DNA from: Wansuia hejianensis
Lineage (GTDB): Bacteria; Bacillota; Clostridia; Lachnospirales; Lachnospiraceae
Assembly: GCF_014337215.1 (NCBI RefSeq)
Contig: NZ_CP060635.1
Coordinates: 1,191,501-1,255,500 of the forward strand
Reading direction: 5' to 3'
DNA length: 64,000 nucleotides
A program made the position numbers and the translations under genes. Of the stretch, positions 1 through 9,493 are shown one piece after another. Numbering within the stretch: the first letter of the stretch is position 1; the number at the start of each line of letters is the position of its first letter. The notes below the pieces were generated by a model, which ran no database searches, was not told the DNA's origin, and was given only the letters and a program-made list of their open reading frames with translations.

Positions 1-2186
1 CGGTATAGTTCTTCAGTAATCACAACATTCAGCCCTTCCAGCTCTGCCGCATTCAGTGAAAAAACCAGTTCTACCTCTCCCTGGTCTGTTGCCGGCGTAA
101 AACTCTTTTCCACAGCCAGAAGTTTCCCGTCCTGTTCTATGATCTGCCCCGTTTCAGAGTTCCGCATATAGCCCTTTAGCGTATATTCCCGCCCAGCTGT
201 CAGATTTTTGTAATAGAAGACGTCTCTGATCAGTGGGTTCTCTATATCAGTTATCGTCTTTGACCCATCCAATCCGGCTGATGCTTTGGTATCCGTCAGA
301 ATTGTCCTGTTTCTGATCTCTCCGGCGTTCACTGAAATTCCATTCTCTGTGACCGTTATTTCAAATTCCGCAAGATCCTTTCCATAATTTTCCTCACATG
401 GCAATTCTTCTACCAGATAGCTATCATAAATCAACGCGCCTTTCGCGTCTTCCGGAGCGGACGCTCCAAACCAGATACCGTCTGTACTGTTCTGTCCTTC
501 GTTTGTATTCCTGGTATGCAGGCGCCTGGCGGCAGCCGTACTGACCGATCCCTGTTCATCACTGATCAACCTATGGCTTTCACCTGTACTTCTGGATGTA
601 ATACGAAATCCAATCCCCGCCATTGGTTCCTCATTGTCATCATTTAACTTTACAAACTCCAGATCACCGCGTATGACCTGATCCTCCGCCATAAAATTTT
701 CACAATTTGGAAGTCCGTCCGTTACAGTTGAACCGGAGTTCTGTACCGTGTTGGCAACATACATTTCATCATCCAGCAAGTATCCCGCCGGAGCCTTCGT
801 TTCCTGAATGGTGAGAGTTCCCAGCGGCAGAGCCGCCTGCCCCGACGAGGGCTCAGTGAGCAGCGCATCGCCCGAGATCCTATGCGGTTCATCCAGTATC
901 ACCCGGCCCGAAGCATCTGTCTTAAAAACCCATGTATATTTAGGATTCCAGCCGGATTCTGCCGGATCGGTCTTTGTATACGTATCATAGTATTTCACTG
1001 TATATTCTACACCCTCGAGCGTTGCACCGCCCTGCGCCGTTCCTGTTTCAGAATCCCCTTTCACCAGCAGGAGGGTAACCGGATCATTGCATGGAATATC
1101 CTCGGCTGCAAACGATGTGACCATATTTGCATGGATCATCACTGTGTGTCTGTTCATGTCTCCTAAATAACCCCTGGGGGCTTTCGTTTCCAAAATTTCA
1201 TAGCTCCCGGCTTCCAGATTCTCCAGTTTTCCATATCCATCCGCATTGGTTGTAATTATACCGGCAATTTCATCTGTCCCTGGCCGGTAGATCGTATATT
1301 CAGCATTTTCCAGCGTGTAACAGGAATTATCTCCGCTGATCCGCGGTTCAGAAGAGGATTTCTGAAGCTCTAAAACACCCTTTGGATGCTCCACAGCTTT
1401 AAAGACGCCGCACTTCTGCCCGGTATGGTTATCCAGCACCTTGCAGTATCCCGTATAATTTTCTTTATTCGCAGCCGCCCAGGAAATGGAATTCTGAACA
1501 AAAGCATAGGCAAAATTAAGATCCCCGTTATGGGATACCGTATATGGCGCCACATAGTTTGACTGTGAGCTGTATGCCCGGTACCCGTGATTTTCCCGGA
1601 CCGTCCAAACAGCGCATTGCTGGAGGAAAAACAGATCGGTCTTGTTATAACCGATTTCGTCAAAATGCTCTTCCATATACCTGCACGATAATGCACATTC
1701 AGTAATCACATCCTGGCTCAGATAATTCAACCCGTCATAAACCTCCGCCAGAACTGAATTGTTATAATCTATGTCTGCTTCAATACAAAAATATGGTATG
1801 CCATCCTGTGTGCCCATCACACCCTCATTCCAGGAATCCAGAAGCGAATTATCACCGTTTTTCAGCGCAAAGATATATTGCCGTTCCCCATAGCCAAACG
1901 CATTCGTCAAGCCCCACATCTGAACGGACTGGCCCAACGTGAGCTGGTCATAGGCATCTGCCGTATTGTAGGAACCGCTGAAAGCTGTTCTCTCTGTTAT
2001 ATCATCACCTGCTAAAGCTTCTTCCGTTAGAGTTTCCTTTGCCAGAGTTTCCTCCCCCTGCCCCGATTCAATTATTTTTGCTGCAGCTTCTCCCGCATAT
2101 ATTGCTGTTGGAGACTTCATAAGTGCGGCAAATATGAAAAAGGCGAAAAAAGATACAGCTATCCAAAGTTTTCTTTTATACTTCAT
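1..2186 (-). CDS. Thioester/SpaA/VaFE-repeat surface adhesin (partial, C-terminus beyond window)
   Basis: An open frame of at least 728 codons runs off the left edge; I translated it by hand. It starts at ATG 2186 behind AAGGAGG and has a signal peptide (about residues 1-32). Next comes a thioester-type domain: a Cys near 134 in YFCIEAD and a Gln near 190 in LQQCAVW, the usual pair that forms an internal thioester in host-binding (TIE) adhesins. SpaA/CnaB-like domains follow, with the E-box signatures ETKAPRGYL and ETKAPAGYL. Past about residue 640 is a VaFE-type repeat (TKAS..DGSKTI, then a FTP...GEVELVFSLNA pattern). Such proteins are normally sortase-anchored and stabilised by isopeptide bonds; the anchor would lie outside the window. 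Downstream in the same direction as the fibre protein and SipW genes. Domain class confident, ligand unknown. Confidence 0.85.
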   Translation of the reverse strand, partial: MKYKRKLWIAVSFFAFFIFAALMKSPTAIYAGEAAAKIIESGQGEETLAKETLTEEALAGDDITERTAFSGSYNTADAYDQLTLGQSVQMWGLTNAFGYGERQYIFALKNGDNSLLDSWNEGVMGTQDGIPYFCIEADIDYNNSVLAEVYDGLNYLSQDVITECALSCRYMEEHFDEIGYNKTDLFFLQQCAVWTVRENHGYRAYSSQSNYVAPYTVSHNGDLNFAYAFVQNSISWAAANKENYTGYCKVLDNHTGQKCGVFKAVEHPKGVLELQKSSSEPRISGDNSCYTLENAEYTIYRPGTDEIAGIITTNADGYGKLENLEAGSYEILETKAPRGYLGDMNRHTVMIHANMVTSFAAEDIPCNDPVTLLLVKGDSETGTAQGGATLEGVEYTVKYYDTYTKTDPAESGWNPKYTWVFKTDASGRVILDEPHRISGDALLTEPSSGQAALPLGTLTIQETKAPAGYLLDDEMYVANTVQNSGSTVTDGLPNCENFMAEDQVIRGDLEFVKLNDDNEEPMAGIGFRITSRSTGESHRLISDEQGSVSTAAARRLHTRNTNEGQNSTDGIWFGASAPEDAKGALIYDSYLVEELPCEENYGKDLAEFEITVTENGISVNAGEIRNRTILTDTKASAGLDGSKTITDIENPLIRDVFYYKNLTAGREYTLKGYMRNSETGQIIEQDGKLLAVEKSFTPATDQGEVELVFSLNAAELEGLNVVITEELY

Positions 2187-2225
2187 ATAGATTCCTCCTT
2201 ATTTTTCTTGTCGAATCACGTATTA

Positions 2226-2723
2226 TTATCTATTGTGTTTTTCCTTCCTGCTACCCGCTTTTTCCTTTGAAAGCATTCCTGCGATCAGCAGACAAACGAT
2301 CCCCGTAAAGCATAAAATTTTACCCTTTCCCGACTGCACGGCCACGATTAAGTACCCCAGCGCCGGGACGGAGAACATTGCTTTTCCGATATAATTTCCT
2401 TCGGTAACTGAAATTCCATCGCTTAAATCATTGGCGTCCCCTTTCGTTTCCATTCCTTCCTCGGTTACCTGAATCACCCGGTGTAAAACCTGGCCTCCTC
2501 CGGATAACCGAAAAGCTGCAACATCTCCTTGCTTCATATCCTGATAAGACGCACGCACATTGACGAAACATAAGCTTCCCGTCTGAAGGGCTGGTTCCAT
2601 CGAACCCGACCGTACCACATAAGGCCGAAATCCCATAAGTAACAGGACAGCCATCAATGAAAAAAACAGGGCGGCTGCAATTATCAATATATTGCCCGCC
2701 GCAGAACACAGCTTCCGGAACAT
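2226..2723 (-). CDS. sipW: SipW-type signal peptidase I
   Basis: A 165-residue membrane serine peptidase that would remove signal peptides from secreted fibre proteins. An N-terminal membrane segment (about residues 10-31) is followed by SGSMEP with the catalytic Ser near 41. A His in VLHRV near 81 replaces the Lys of ordinary bacterial enzymes, which is the Ser-His ER/archaeal-like type of Bacillus SipW. A second hydrophobic segment lies near the C-terminus, followed by a basic tail. ATG 2723 is chosen because AAAGGAG lies just upstream; a longer frame from 2816 would overlap the fibre gene. It sits 19 bp behind that gene, its likely substrate, and 40 bp ahead of the adhesin. Confidence 0.85.
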   Translation of the reverse strand: MFRKLCSAAGNILIIAAALFFSLMAVLLLMGFRPYVVRSGSMEPALQTGSLCFVNVRASYQDMKQGDVAAFRLSGGGQVLHRVIQVTEEGMETKGDANDLSDGISVTEGNYIGKAMFSVPALGYLIVAVQSGKGKILCFTGIVCLLIAGMLSKEKAGSRKEKHNR

Positions 2724-2742
2724 TGTTTTTCTCCTTTCAACT

Positions 2743-3270
2743 TTATTTTCCCTGCAGCTTTTTAAAGGCATTTTGGGCGCAGTCCGCTCCGGGGCCCACG
2801 GCCTGTACTGACTCAAAATAAATATCTATCGTAATATCCGCAAGTCCGGCAGGCAGACCCGTCAAAAGCCTAATGCCGGTAAACAGCGGTTCTGTCTCGT
2901 CCCCCGGCTGCAACACATCCTTATAGTAGTAATAGCCGTCTGTCTCTGACAATTCCCATCCATTTCCTGAAATGCCAGAATTCCCGCCGGTTCTGTATTC
3001 CAGGTATTGCCCCGCCCTGCTGTCTGAAAGCGCAATGTACGCTCTCACATAGCTATCCACAGTACCCGTGTTTTTAGCTCTGGGCGTTTTGGAAGTAACG
3101 GCCCCGATTTCCGGAGTCTGAAACTCCTCCTTGGATATAATGATATTGCTTCCGAAACAAAACCCGTTGGATGCCGTATCGAAGTCCGTCAGATACGCCG
3201 CCGCATTCGCGGCCGTCATCAAAACGGCCGCTACAAACACAGCGGCAGTTAGCCATTTTCTTTTTTTCAT
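2743..3270 (-). CDS. TasA/CalY-like fibre protein with SipW-dependent signal peptide
   Basis: A 175-residue secreted protein. The signal peptide (residues 1-26) ends in ANAAAYLTD, like the peptides processed by SipW in TasA and camelysin-type proteins. The rest is a compact mixed region with the phrase RAKNTGTVDSYVRAYIALSD, a pattern shared by TasA/CalY-like fibre or spore-surface proteins, and no membrane anchor. AGGAGG precedes ATG 3270. It leads a three-gene unit with sipW and the large adhesin. A biofilm or surface-fibre role is inferred from the SipW pairing; sequence similarity to TasA itself is weak by eye. Confidence 0.7.
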   Translation of the reverse strand: MKKRKWLTAAVFVAAVLMTAANAAAYLTDFDTASNGFCFGSNIIISKEEFQTPEIGAVTSKTPRAKNTGTVDSYVRAYIALSDSRAGQYLEYRTGGNSGISGNGWELSETDGYYYYKDVLQPGDETEPLFTGIRLLTGLPAGLADITIDIYFESVQAVGPGADCAQNAFKKLQGK

Positions 3271-4092
3271 TTCAATACCTCCTGGTTTTTATGTAAAATT
3301 GAGTGATAAACGATGGGGGACTTTTATAGAGGATGCGTCAACGAATGACAATGTGTGGAATTTCCATTTTAAGTGCCTCTTGCCTGAACAAGAAATATGG
3401 AAATAGCACACATCTCAGATAGAACACGAATTGTTACATTTGGAATTTGTATAATTTATAATTATTGAAGAAATTGAGTATAAAATAGAAGCTCACAAAA
3501 TACAGGTACAGGAGACACCATAAGCTAATGCCCTGACCCAGCAGGGGTATCCGGCATATAAACAGAGTGGCTTAATGCCAATCAACGACTTAATACTGCT
3601 CATTTACAGAGAATTCATTTGAACCTAAAATTTACGAATCAATAGGGGATTAAATAAAAGATTATTATCATAGGACTAATTGAATAAAAGAGACGTCCGT
3701 AAATTTTCAGCTATAAAATTATGCGCTGCAACATACATAGTCCATAACTTTACCGGTCTGAAAACAGCTGCTGCTGAAGTTATAACTCTTATGTGTAATA
3801 TGAATTTATTATACCATAATTACCAGGCTTCTGTACAGACCTATTTTTTCAATCTGTTCTATGCCCGGTCCTCCTGCCAGTTATATGAAATCTACAACAT
3901 TGAATTGACAGTCACCAGGCACATATGAGCATAGAGCTGTACTTTTGGGGAACAAACTTGCCTGTCAGGCTTTCACCGGTTCCAACCACCCGGAGGCAGG
4001 AAATGATGACGAGAATCAAATTTTCCTCCTCCACTGACTCAAGAAAATAAGTAATATGCCCGTAAGCGTCTACGGTCCGTTAAAACTGGTAC
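3271..4092. other. Intergenic, no supported gene
   Basis: About 820 bp of AT-rich sequence between the surface operon and dxr. Short open frames occur on the plus strand (for example 3680-3928), but they lack a convincing ribosome binding site or recognisable residues. A short dyad at 3529-3547 (CCCTG/CAGGG) lies in a GC-richer patch that could be structured RNA, but I cannot match it to a riboswitch class. The promoter of the surface operon should lie in the right part of this stretch as far as its minus-strand direction is concerned. Confidence 0.4.
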
Positions 4093-5253
4093 CTAAATCT
4101 GACTATGCCTGCTGATCCAGTGTTCTGTTATCCTCCATGTATCCTGCTCTACCGCCAGAATTTCATCTAATTGGGGCTCGTCTATCGCTCTATGGGCCGC
4201 CATAGCTTCTTCAATCAGCGTGTAAATATCTAAAAAACCGATTTTTCCATTCAGGTAGGCGTCAACCGCCCGTTCATTAGCTGCGTTAAACACCGTCAGC
4301 ATTGAGCCACCGATCCGTGAAGCTTCTATCGCCAGAGGAAGCCCTCTGAAAGTTTCCATATCCGGAGCATCAAAGGTGATTTCTCGGAGCTTCTTAAAGT
4401 CTAGCCGTTCGCCATACCGATATTTCCTTTCAGGATAATACAGAGCGTACTGAATCGGAAGCTTCATATCCGGAGTACCCATCTGCGCTATCACCGCTCC
4501 ATCCAAAAATTCTACCATGGAATGAATGATACTTGTCGGCTGTATAACTACTTCAATCTGATCCATAGCTACACCAAACAGCCACTTAGCCTCTATCACC
4601 TCAAGGCCTTTGTTCACCAGCGTAGCTGAATCAATCGTAATTTTTTTTCCCATCGCCCAGTTCGGATGCTTTAGCGCGTCCTTAGCAGTCACATGTTCCA
4701 GAAACGCACGGCTCTTTCCACGAAAAGGGCCGCCTGAAGCCGTTATTAAAAGCTTACTGACCGCTTTTTTTTCTTCTCCATGAAGCACTTGAAATACAGC
4801 ACTGTGTTCACTGTCAACTGGAAGGATCTGCACGCCATATTTATCGGCTAGGGGCATAATCAGGTGACCAGCCGTTACCAGTGTCTCTTTATTCGCCAGA
4901 GCAATATCTTTTCCGGCTTGTATCGCCGCTACAGTCGGACGGATGCCAATCATTCCGACAACCGCCGTTACTACCAGACCAGCTTCCTCCATTTGTGCCA
5001 GTTCAAGCAATCCCTCCATGCCGTATGCAATCCTTATATCCATATCTGCAGCCTTTACTTTCAATTCTTCCGCAAGCTCTTTAGTCCCGGTAACAGCAAG
5101 CTTGGGCCGAAATTCCCGGATTTGCTTCTCAAGCAATCCGATATTGCTGTATGCACTGAGGCCTACAACCTCTATATCGCCACTGTCTCTGACAACCTCT
5201 AACGTTTGTGTACCAATAGATCCTGTAGATCCTAAAATAACTATTTTTTTCAT
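4093..5253 (-). CDS. dxr: 1-deoxy-D-xylulose 5-phosphate reductoisomerase (displaced, probably acquired copy)
   Basis: Second enzyme of the MEP isoprenoid pathway: it converts DXP to MEP with NADPH. Full length (386 residues). N-terminal NADPH motif GSTGSIG at residues 8-14, metal/substrate residues in LPVDSEHSA, then SGGPFRG, the HPNW..G loop, NKGLEVIEA and the C-terminal helical domain. ATG 5253 follows AAAGGG; a GTG one codon earlier is possible. It stands alone between intergenic stretches, not between cdsA and rseP as is usual. A relic of the original gene is still present at 15574-15696, and its C-terminus differs from this one (this copy ends HWISRHSQI, the relic YEWIESRW). The codon mix looks more AT-rich than the core cluster. 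Function certain, foreign origin inferred. Confidence 0.97.
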   Translation of the reverse strand: MKKIVILGSTGSIGTQTLEVVRDSGDIEVVGLSAYSNIGLLEKQIREFRPKLAVTGTKELAEELKVKAADMDIRIAYGMEGLLELAQMEEAGLVVTAVVGMIGIRPTVAAIQAGKDIALANKETLVTAGHLIMPLADKYGVQILPVDSEHSAVFQVLHGEEKKAVSKLLITASGGPFRGKSRAFLEHVTAKDALKHPNWAMGKKITIDSATLVNKGLEVIEAKWLFGVAMDQIEVVIQPTSIIHSMVEFLDGAVIAQMGTPDMKLPIQYALYYPERKYRYGERLDFKKLREITFDAPDMETFRGLPLAIEASRIGGSMLTVFNAANERAVDAYLNGKIGFLDIYTLIEEAMAAHRAIDEPQLDEILAVEQDTWRITEHWISRHSQI

Positions 5254-5716
5254 CACATATCCCTTTCACCCTGTAAGGCCGGAAGAACGGCCACTACGGC
5301 TTTCCGCTGTCTCTTCACAATTGTCTCCGGCGTCAAACAGCCAGTCTGGTAACAATGATAGCATAAAATACGCCTGACATAAACATTTTAAGCAAAATTT
5401 ATATTAATTTATAATATCCGAATATACTCTGTTTAGTCTTACATATTAAAAAATCATGTTCAAATCAAAATAACACCACATAATCTCAAGAACAGCAGAA
5501 GAGGCATGTCCTCCCCTTGAAACCATTAACTATTGGAAAAAAATTCTGTGCCTTCCTGATATCGATTCCTGAGCCTTGGAAGCACCCGGCAGTTATAGAG
5601 CCTGATGCTCTCCAAGAAAATAGAGGAGTCCCGGCAGCCGTTCGTCTGCCGGGACTCCTCTATTACGCGCTCGTCTCACTCTTATTTGTGATAAATCCTG
5701 ATTCCAGACAATTTTC
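5254..5716. other. Intergenic with one strong terminator
   Basis: About 460 bp between dxr and the SpoIID-like gene fragment. The right part holds the hairpin at 5619-5664. The left part (about 5340-5500) is AT-rich and probably carries the dxr promoter. No open frame here has a credible start. Confidence 0.45.
5619..5664. terminator. Bidirectional intrinsic terminator-like hairpin
   Basis: A perfect 19-bp inverted repeat (5619-5637 with 5646-5664) around an 8-base loop. It lies about 50 bp past the stop of the SpoIID-like 3' fragment and is probably the native terminator of the original gene, now separated from the intact copy at 12896 by the island. Confidence 0.8.
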
Positions 5717-6106
5717 TTATTGCAATTCCGCGATTCTGGTCACCGCCACATAGATCTCTTGCACCTTATACCAGATCGGATAATCTACAATTCCGGATAC
5801 CGGCAATCCGAACACCTCCTGAAATGCCTGGACCGCCTCCTTGGTAGCCTCTGAATAAACTCCGTCCACATTCACTGCAGGGATCGAAGAATAAACCTCC
5901 GCAATCGTGTTCAGCTGCTCCTGCAGCTGGCGCACCTTCGCCCCGGAAGCTCCGATATCCAGATCATAACCAGGCCAAGAGGCCGGAATGCCCGATATTT
6001 CTTCTGCCGTATTGATATACATATCCTGGCTGTAATAATTCCTCAGAATCTGAATCGCGCTGTACCCCTGATCACCCAGATACTTCGATCCCCACTGACT
6101 CATCCA
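5717..6106 (-). pseudogene. Duplicated 3' fragment of the SpoIID-like/peptidoglycan-binding gene
   Basis: About 128 codons nearly identical to the C-terminus of the intact gene at 12896-14170, from WMSQWGSKYL through the peptidoglycan-binding domain to the stop. I count four residue differences (S for G, V for A, I for T, Q for L). Homology stops abruptly at about 6103-6106, where the intact copy continues with the CPN codons. An open frame extends to an ATG at 6133 but has no ribosome binding site, so it is probably not a functional gene. It marks the left edge of the island. Confidence 0.85.
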
Positions 6107-6126
6107 ACTTGTATCTACATACAAGT
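6107..6126. repeat. Small palindrome at the island junction
   Basis: ACTTGTAT and ATACAAGT flank a 4-base loop (CTAC), starting exactly where homology with the intact SpoIID-like gene ends. It may be an end of the inserted DNA or a recombination scar; there is no T-tract. Confidence 0.45.
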
Positions 6127-6383
6127 GTGGCATTCCATAATCATTTTACATGTACGGCATAGGTTGTGCCTGTTGCGACCAGAGAACCTTCTCCTGTGAT
6201 AGCCAATTTTGACAAAACATTCTAAATTATCCCCCTTTGCCCGCGAATAAAAATCCGATGTATATTCCGTATAAGCATAGTCTTAATATGCCAATAATGG
6301 ATAGTATTGACAATTCGTATTAATACCTGATTCTCTGAAATATCCCATATCCGCTACTCTACGAGCCGCTCGGATCCGACTTG

Positions 6384-7451
6384 TTATAATGCCTTGTCAG
6401 GCATAACTTTTCTAAGCGCTTCATAGATATCGCTTGTGTATGTCTTCGCTTTGCCAAAGGTCAAGCTCGAACCCATAACAACAAATTTAAAGGTTTTATC
6501 AGCGTCAATGGTGATCTCGGTTTTGCCGCTCTGCCTGAACGACCTGACACACTCCAGGGGTATCATCGCCCACGGTTTTCCATGTTCGTTGGCACTGGTA
6601 GCGGCATATGCTAACAGGCTGCTGTTCCTTGCGCCTCGCGACATTCTGCTTTCGGAAGAGATCAGAATCCTCTGCGTTGTTACTTTTATGTGTGCAAACG
6701 GCAGTTTTTCCGGTAATAAAAGAGATGTCTCTTTCCATGCAAGTACATCGCTCTCACCGGCAAGCGTATCCCATTTTTTCATGTCGTCGCCCATATAGAC
6801 GGTAGTCTTTTTAGGTACATTTTGCTGCGGCTTCGTATCCTGACTGGCACTGCCAATCGGTTTGCCGCAATTTTGGCAAAATTGACTCCCGGAAGGTACC
6901 GGCGTACGGCAATTCGTGCAGAGCGTAAACGTCTTTACTGAACTTGAAGATCCAAATTGGGAAGAAAAAGATTCCGCAAAATCTACTGGTTTTGATTCTT
7001 TTTTCTGAGCTATGTCTCCGCCGCAATAGAAGCAGAACCGGCTATCGGATGGGAGTAATTTATGGCACTCGGGACAAGAAATCATACTATATCCCTGACC
7101 CTTTGCCAGAGCGGTTTTCGTTTCTTCTGACTCCGCAGCTGCAAATGCCGCAGATGTATCCTGCTGAATACTCTGCTGAGCCTTTTCATGCGTGGTATCC
7201 TCCTGCACCTTTGGCTGGTTGTCGCTTTGTGTATTGCCCTGCAGTTCTTTCAATCTTCTTTGCAATGCAGCAATTTCTTCCTGCTTCTTGCGTTCTGCCT
7301 CCAAACGTTCCTGCTCCTGGCGCTGCTTTTCAAGCTCTGCCAATCGTATTGCTTCCTGCTGTTTTTTCTGTATCAGCATTTGCGCGCTTGAAATCACATG
7401 CTCAAGCTCCTCAATTGACATAGCGTCTAAGTTTTTTAAAAATTCATCCAT
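6384..7451 (-). CDS. Coiled-coil, double zinc-ribbon, PH/GRAM-like cytoplasmic protein
   Basis: A 355-residue protein without signal peptide or membrane segment. Residues about 20-75 form a strongly charged Glu/Lys/Gln coiled coil. Two zinc ribbons follow: CPEC...CFYC near 126-143 and CTNC...CQNC near 178-195. The last ~130 residues (from VYMGDD) look like a PH/GRAM-type domain, with alternating strands and a closing helix. It ends a minus-strand series of four genes in which two others carry the same kind of zinc ribbon at their N-terminus, so it may be the soluble partner of those membrane proteins. The biochemical role is unknown. AAGGGG precedes ATG 7451. Confidence 0.75.
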   Translation of the reverse strand: MDEFLKNLDAMSIEELEHVISSAQMLIQKKQQEAIRLAELEKQRQEQERLEAERKKQEEIAALQRRLKELQGNTQSDNQPKVQEDTTHEKAQQSIQQDTSAAFAAAESEETKTALAKGQGYSMISCPECHKLLPSDSRFCFYCGGDIAQKKESKPVDFAESFSSQFGSSSSVKTFTLCTNCRTPVPSGSQFCQNCGKPIGSASQDTKPQQNVPKKTTVYMGDDMKKWDTLAGESDVLAWKETSLLLPEKLPFAHIKVTTQRILISSESRMSRGARNSSLLAYAATSANEHGKPWAMIPLECVRSFRQSGKTEITIDADKTFKFVVMGSSLTFGKAKTYTSDIYEALRKVMPDKAL

Positions 7452-7533
7452 CTTGTTATATGCCCCTTATGTACCTCATTTATTTTCCCCAAGAAAGAAT
7501 CTACATGATTTTTTACCTTTTTTTCTTTAGATA

Positions 7534-8769
7534 TCAATCCATATACGAGCGTTCATCCTGCTCTGTTATTTCGAATCCCTTATCTAACAAAAACTGCTCA
7601 CATTCATCTGTCATCAAAAATCCATCTTGTACGGGGACACCAATGCATGACTCAACAAAAGCAACTGCATCGGGATTTCCTTCATCCAGACATCCAAAAT
7701 CCATATAAGTCCAGAAAAAATCGCCCACCTCATAATCCTGTCTTTCCCCAATATTGATGATTTTTGACGAATCGCTCTCTCTGATTGCCTTCTCCAGCGT
7801 CATATATTTTGAAGTCATATCTGCATAGCTGTCTGAATCCGATTCAATGCCCATTTCAAATCTAACTTTACTAACATAAACAGAATCTTCCTCGTGATAC
7901 ATATCAATTGTGCAATAGTTTCCATTGGAATCTTTAAACTCAAAACGTTTATTTCCCGATCCGCAAACACCTCCGCCAGTAAAACCGAAACGATCCGTCA
8001 CGTTAAAAGACGCTGTCACATAATCAATTTCTCCATCTTCCATTTCCAGTCCTAGAAGTGTTGCTGCCAGTTCTGCCACATTTTGATCTCTGTCCAAACA
8101 ACTGAATACAAAGTCGATCCTGTAGCCACCGGATTTCGGTTCTTCAGAGATCTTTACCTGTGAAGAATTATCCAGATATAGCAAGCCATCTGTGGTTAAT
8201 GTTTCCAATTGAACCCTAGCTTCTTCAGCCGCTTGTACAAAATTATCACCACCGGGAACATCCGCGCTGTAAATATGCCCCCGAATCAGATTCACCTTGC
8301 TATTCTTAAAATCAAAAGTGATCATGGATTTACCTGCGCTGCCAACGAGCCAGTCAGTTGACTCACCTGGATATCCGTCTGTGCTATTTTCTGTTGGAAT
8401 ACTCTCTGATAAATCATCATCCGCATTATCCTCTATAGAAGGGTTCTGGGGTTCATCAAATTCAAAATTGTCTGGAGTATCGAACGCAGTTGGTTGCTTT
8501 AATTTATTAGCGCCTGTGGCAAAATAACCAATTACGAAAGCCACTATTACAACAGCAATGCCGATAATAATTTTTGCAGCTCCGCTTTTCTTCATTCTCG
8601 GAGGCTGTGAAGTCTGCTGCACGGGTCTTGGATTTGCTGCCGAGTGCGTTTCTGCATTCGTTTGTTCTGATTTCGCATCCCGTGTGAAATCGCTGCTCTG
8701 AGATGAACCGCAATAATTACAGAATTTTATATTTTCAGGAATCTCTTTCCCGCAGTTTTGGCAAAACAT
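7534..8769 (-). CDS. Zinc-ribbon single-pass membrane protein with large extracellular domain
   Basis: 411 residues. Zinc ribbon at 1-21 (CQNCGKEI...FCNYCG), a polar linker, one membrane helix (about 65-84), then an outer region of about 325 residues. The topology recalls YvbJ/TcaA-type proteins of Firmicutes, with a cytoplasmic ribbon and an extracytoplasmic sensor-like part. The segment VIGYFATGANKLKQPTAF around the membrane exit is repeated in the 9494 protein. The C-terminal stretch (FGCLDEGNPDAVAFVE... DECEQFLLDKG) resembles the C-terminus of the lipoprotein at 8791. The operon therefore looks assembled from shared modules. GGAGG lies upstream of ATG 8769. No function can be assigned. 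Confidence 0.75.
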   Translation of the reverse strand: MFCQNCGKEIPENIKFCNYCGSSQSSDFTRDAKSEQTNAETHSAANPRPVQQTSQPPRMKKSGAAKIIIGIAVVIVAFVIGYFATGANKLKQPTAFDTPDNFEFDEPQNPSIEDNADDDLSESIPTENSTDGYPGESTDWLVGSAGKSMITFDFKNSKVNLIRGHIYSADVPGGDNFVQAAEEARVQLETLTTDGLLYLDNSSQVKISEEPKSGGYRIDFVFSCLDRDQNVAELAATLLGLEMEDGEIDYVTASFNVTDRFGFTGGGVCGSGNKRFEFKDSNGNYCTIDMYHEEDSVYVSKVRFEMGIESDSDSYADMTSKYMTLEKAIRESDSSKIINIGERQDYEVGDFFWTYMDFGCLDEGNPDAVAFVESCIGVPVQDGFLMTDECEQFLLDKGFEITEQDERSYMD

Positions 8770-8790
8770 TTTGTGCTGATCCTCCCGACG

Positions 8791-9372
8791 TTAATTTGAA
8801 TCATCCAGCGAAATACCGCTTTCTAATAAATACTGCTCACATTCGCTTAACTTGAAATAGCCATTTGAAGCCGGCAAGCCCAAAAATTCAGCAATCAAAG
8901 CAACACTATCTGCATTATCCGAATCCAATTCCCCGAATGAAAAATAGCAGCGAACATAGCCATTATCTAATTTAACCTCACCATAGGAAAATTGCATAAT
9001 ATCTTCCGGCAAATTCATAGCTTTAACCTTTTCATCAAACGCAATATTGTCCGCTAACATACCATCATACTCCGTTGAACCTGTCGGTATCACGATTTCT
9101 CCAGTAACCTTTGCCACGTAATCCGAACCGTCCCGATACCACAATTCAATCCTAATCGCATCATTGTCGGCACGTTCCAATTTATATATTTTTTCTTTAT
9201 TAACCTTGCCTTCCGCAGATACCTTTACATCGTCTCCATCTTCTTTGGCGGTGATCGTTTCACTATTTGCTGCATTTGAATCCTGCTTTGTGTCTGCGTT
9301 GGAAGCACTGCAGGCCGCTAAAGAAACGGTCATAGTAGCCGCAAGTAAAAGTGCTAAAATCCTTTTGTACAT
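8791..9372 (-). CDS. Small lipoprotein of the zinc-ribbon operon
   Basis: 193 residues. Lipoprotein signal peptide with lipobox LAAC and the lipidated Cys at 21, so it should be anchored on the outer face of the membrane. A Ser/Asn/Asp-rich linker follows, then a domain ending in ELDSDNADSVALIAEFLGLP...SECEQYLLESG, which matches in pattern the end of the neighbouring 7534 protein. ATG 9372 is chosen because GGAGGG lies just upstream and the signal peptide begins there; a longer frame to 9513 would overlap the upstream gene. Probably works outside the cell with the two zinc-ribbon membrane proteins; role unknown. Confidence 0.75.
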   Translation of the reverse strand: MYKRILALLLAATMTVSLAACSASNADTKQDSNAANSETITAKEDGDDVKVSAEGKVNKEKIYKLERADNDAIRIELWYRDGSDYVAKVTGEIVIPTGSTEYDGMLADNIAFDEKVKAMNLPEDIMQFSYGEVKLDNGYVRCYFSFGELDSDNADSVALIAEFLGLPASNGYFKLSECEQYLLESGISLDDSN

Positions 9373-9493
9373 AAATATTCCCTCCTCTAAATAGTCGATC
9401 ATCATTTTCAAACCGTATGTAAACAAACTATCGGTTTTGTACCTTTTCTTTTTTGTTTCTACAAAACATAATAGTTTACCCCCTTCCCTTAAA

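Noticed and set aside
3480..3600. Possible riboswitch in the gap before dxr
   Set aside because: Some GC-rich dyads, but I could not match any known aptamer core (c-di-GMP, SAM, THF, fluoride and others considered).
3680..3928. 82-codon plus-strand frame in the gap left of dxr
   Set aside because: No ribosome site, unusual composition and no family pattern.
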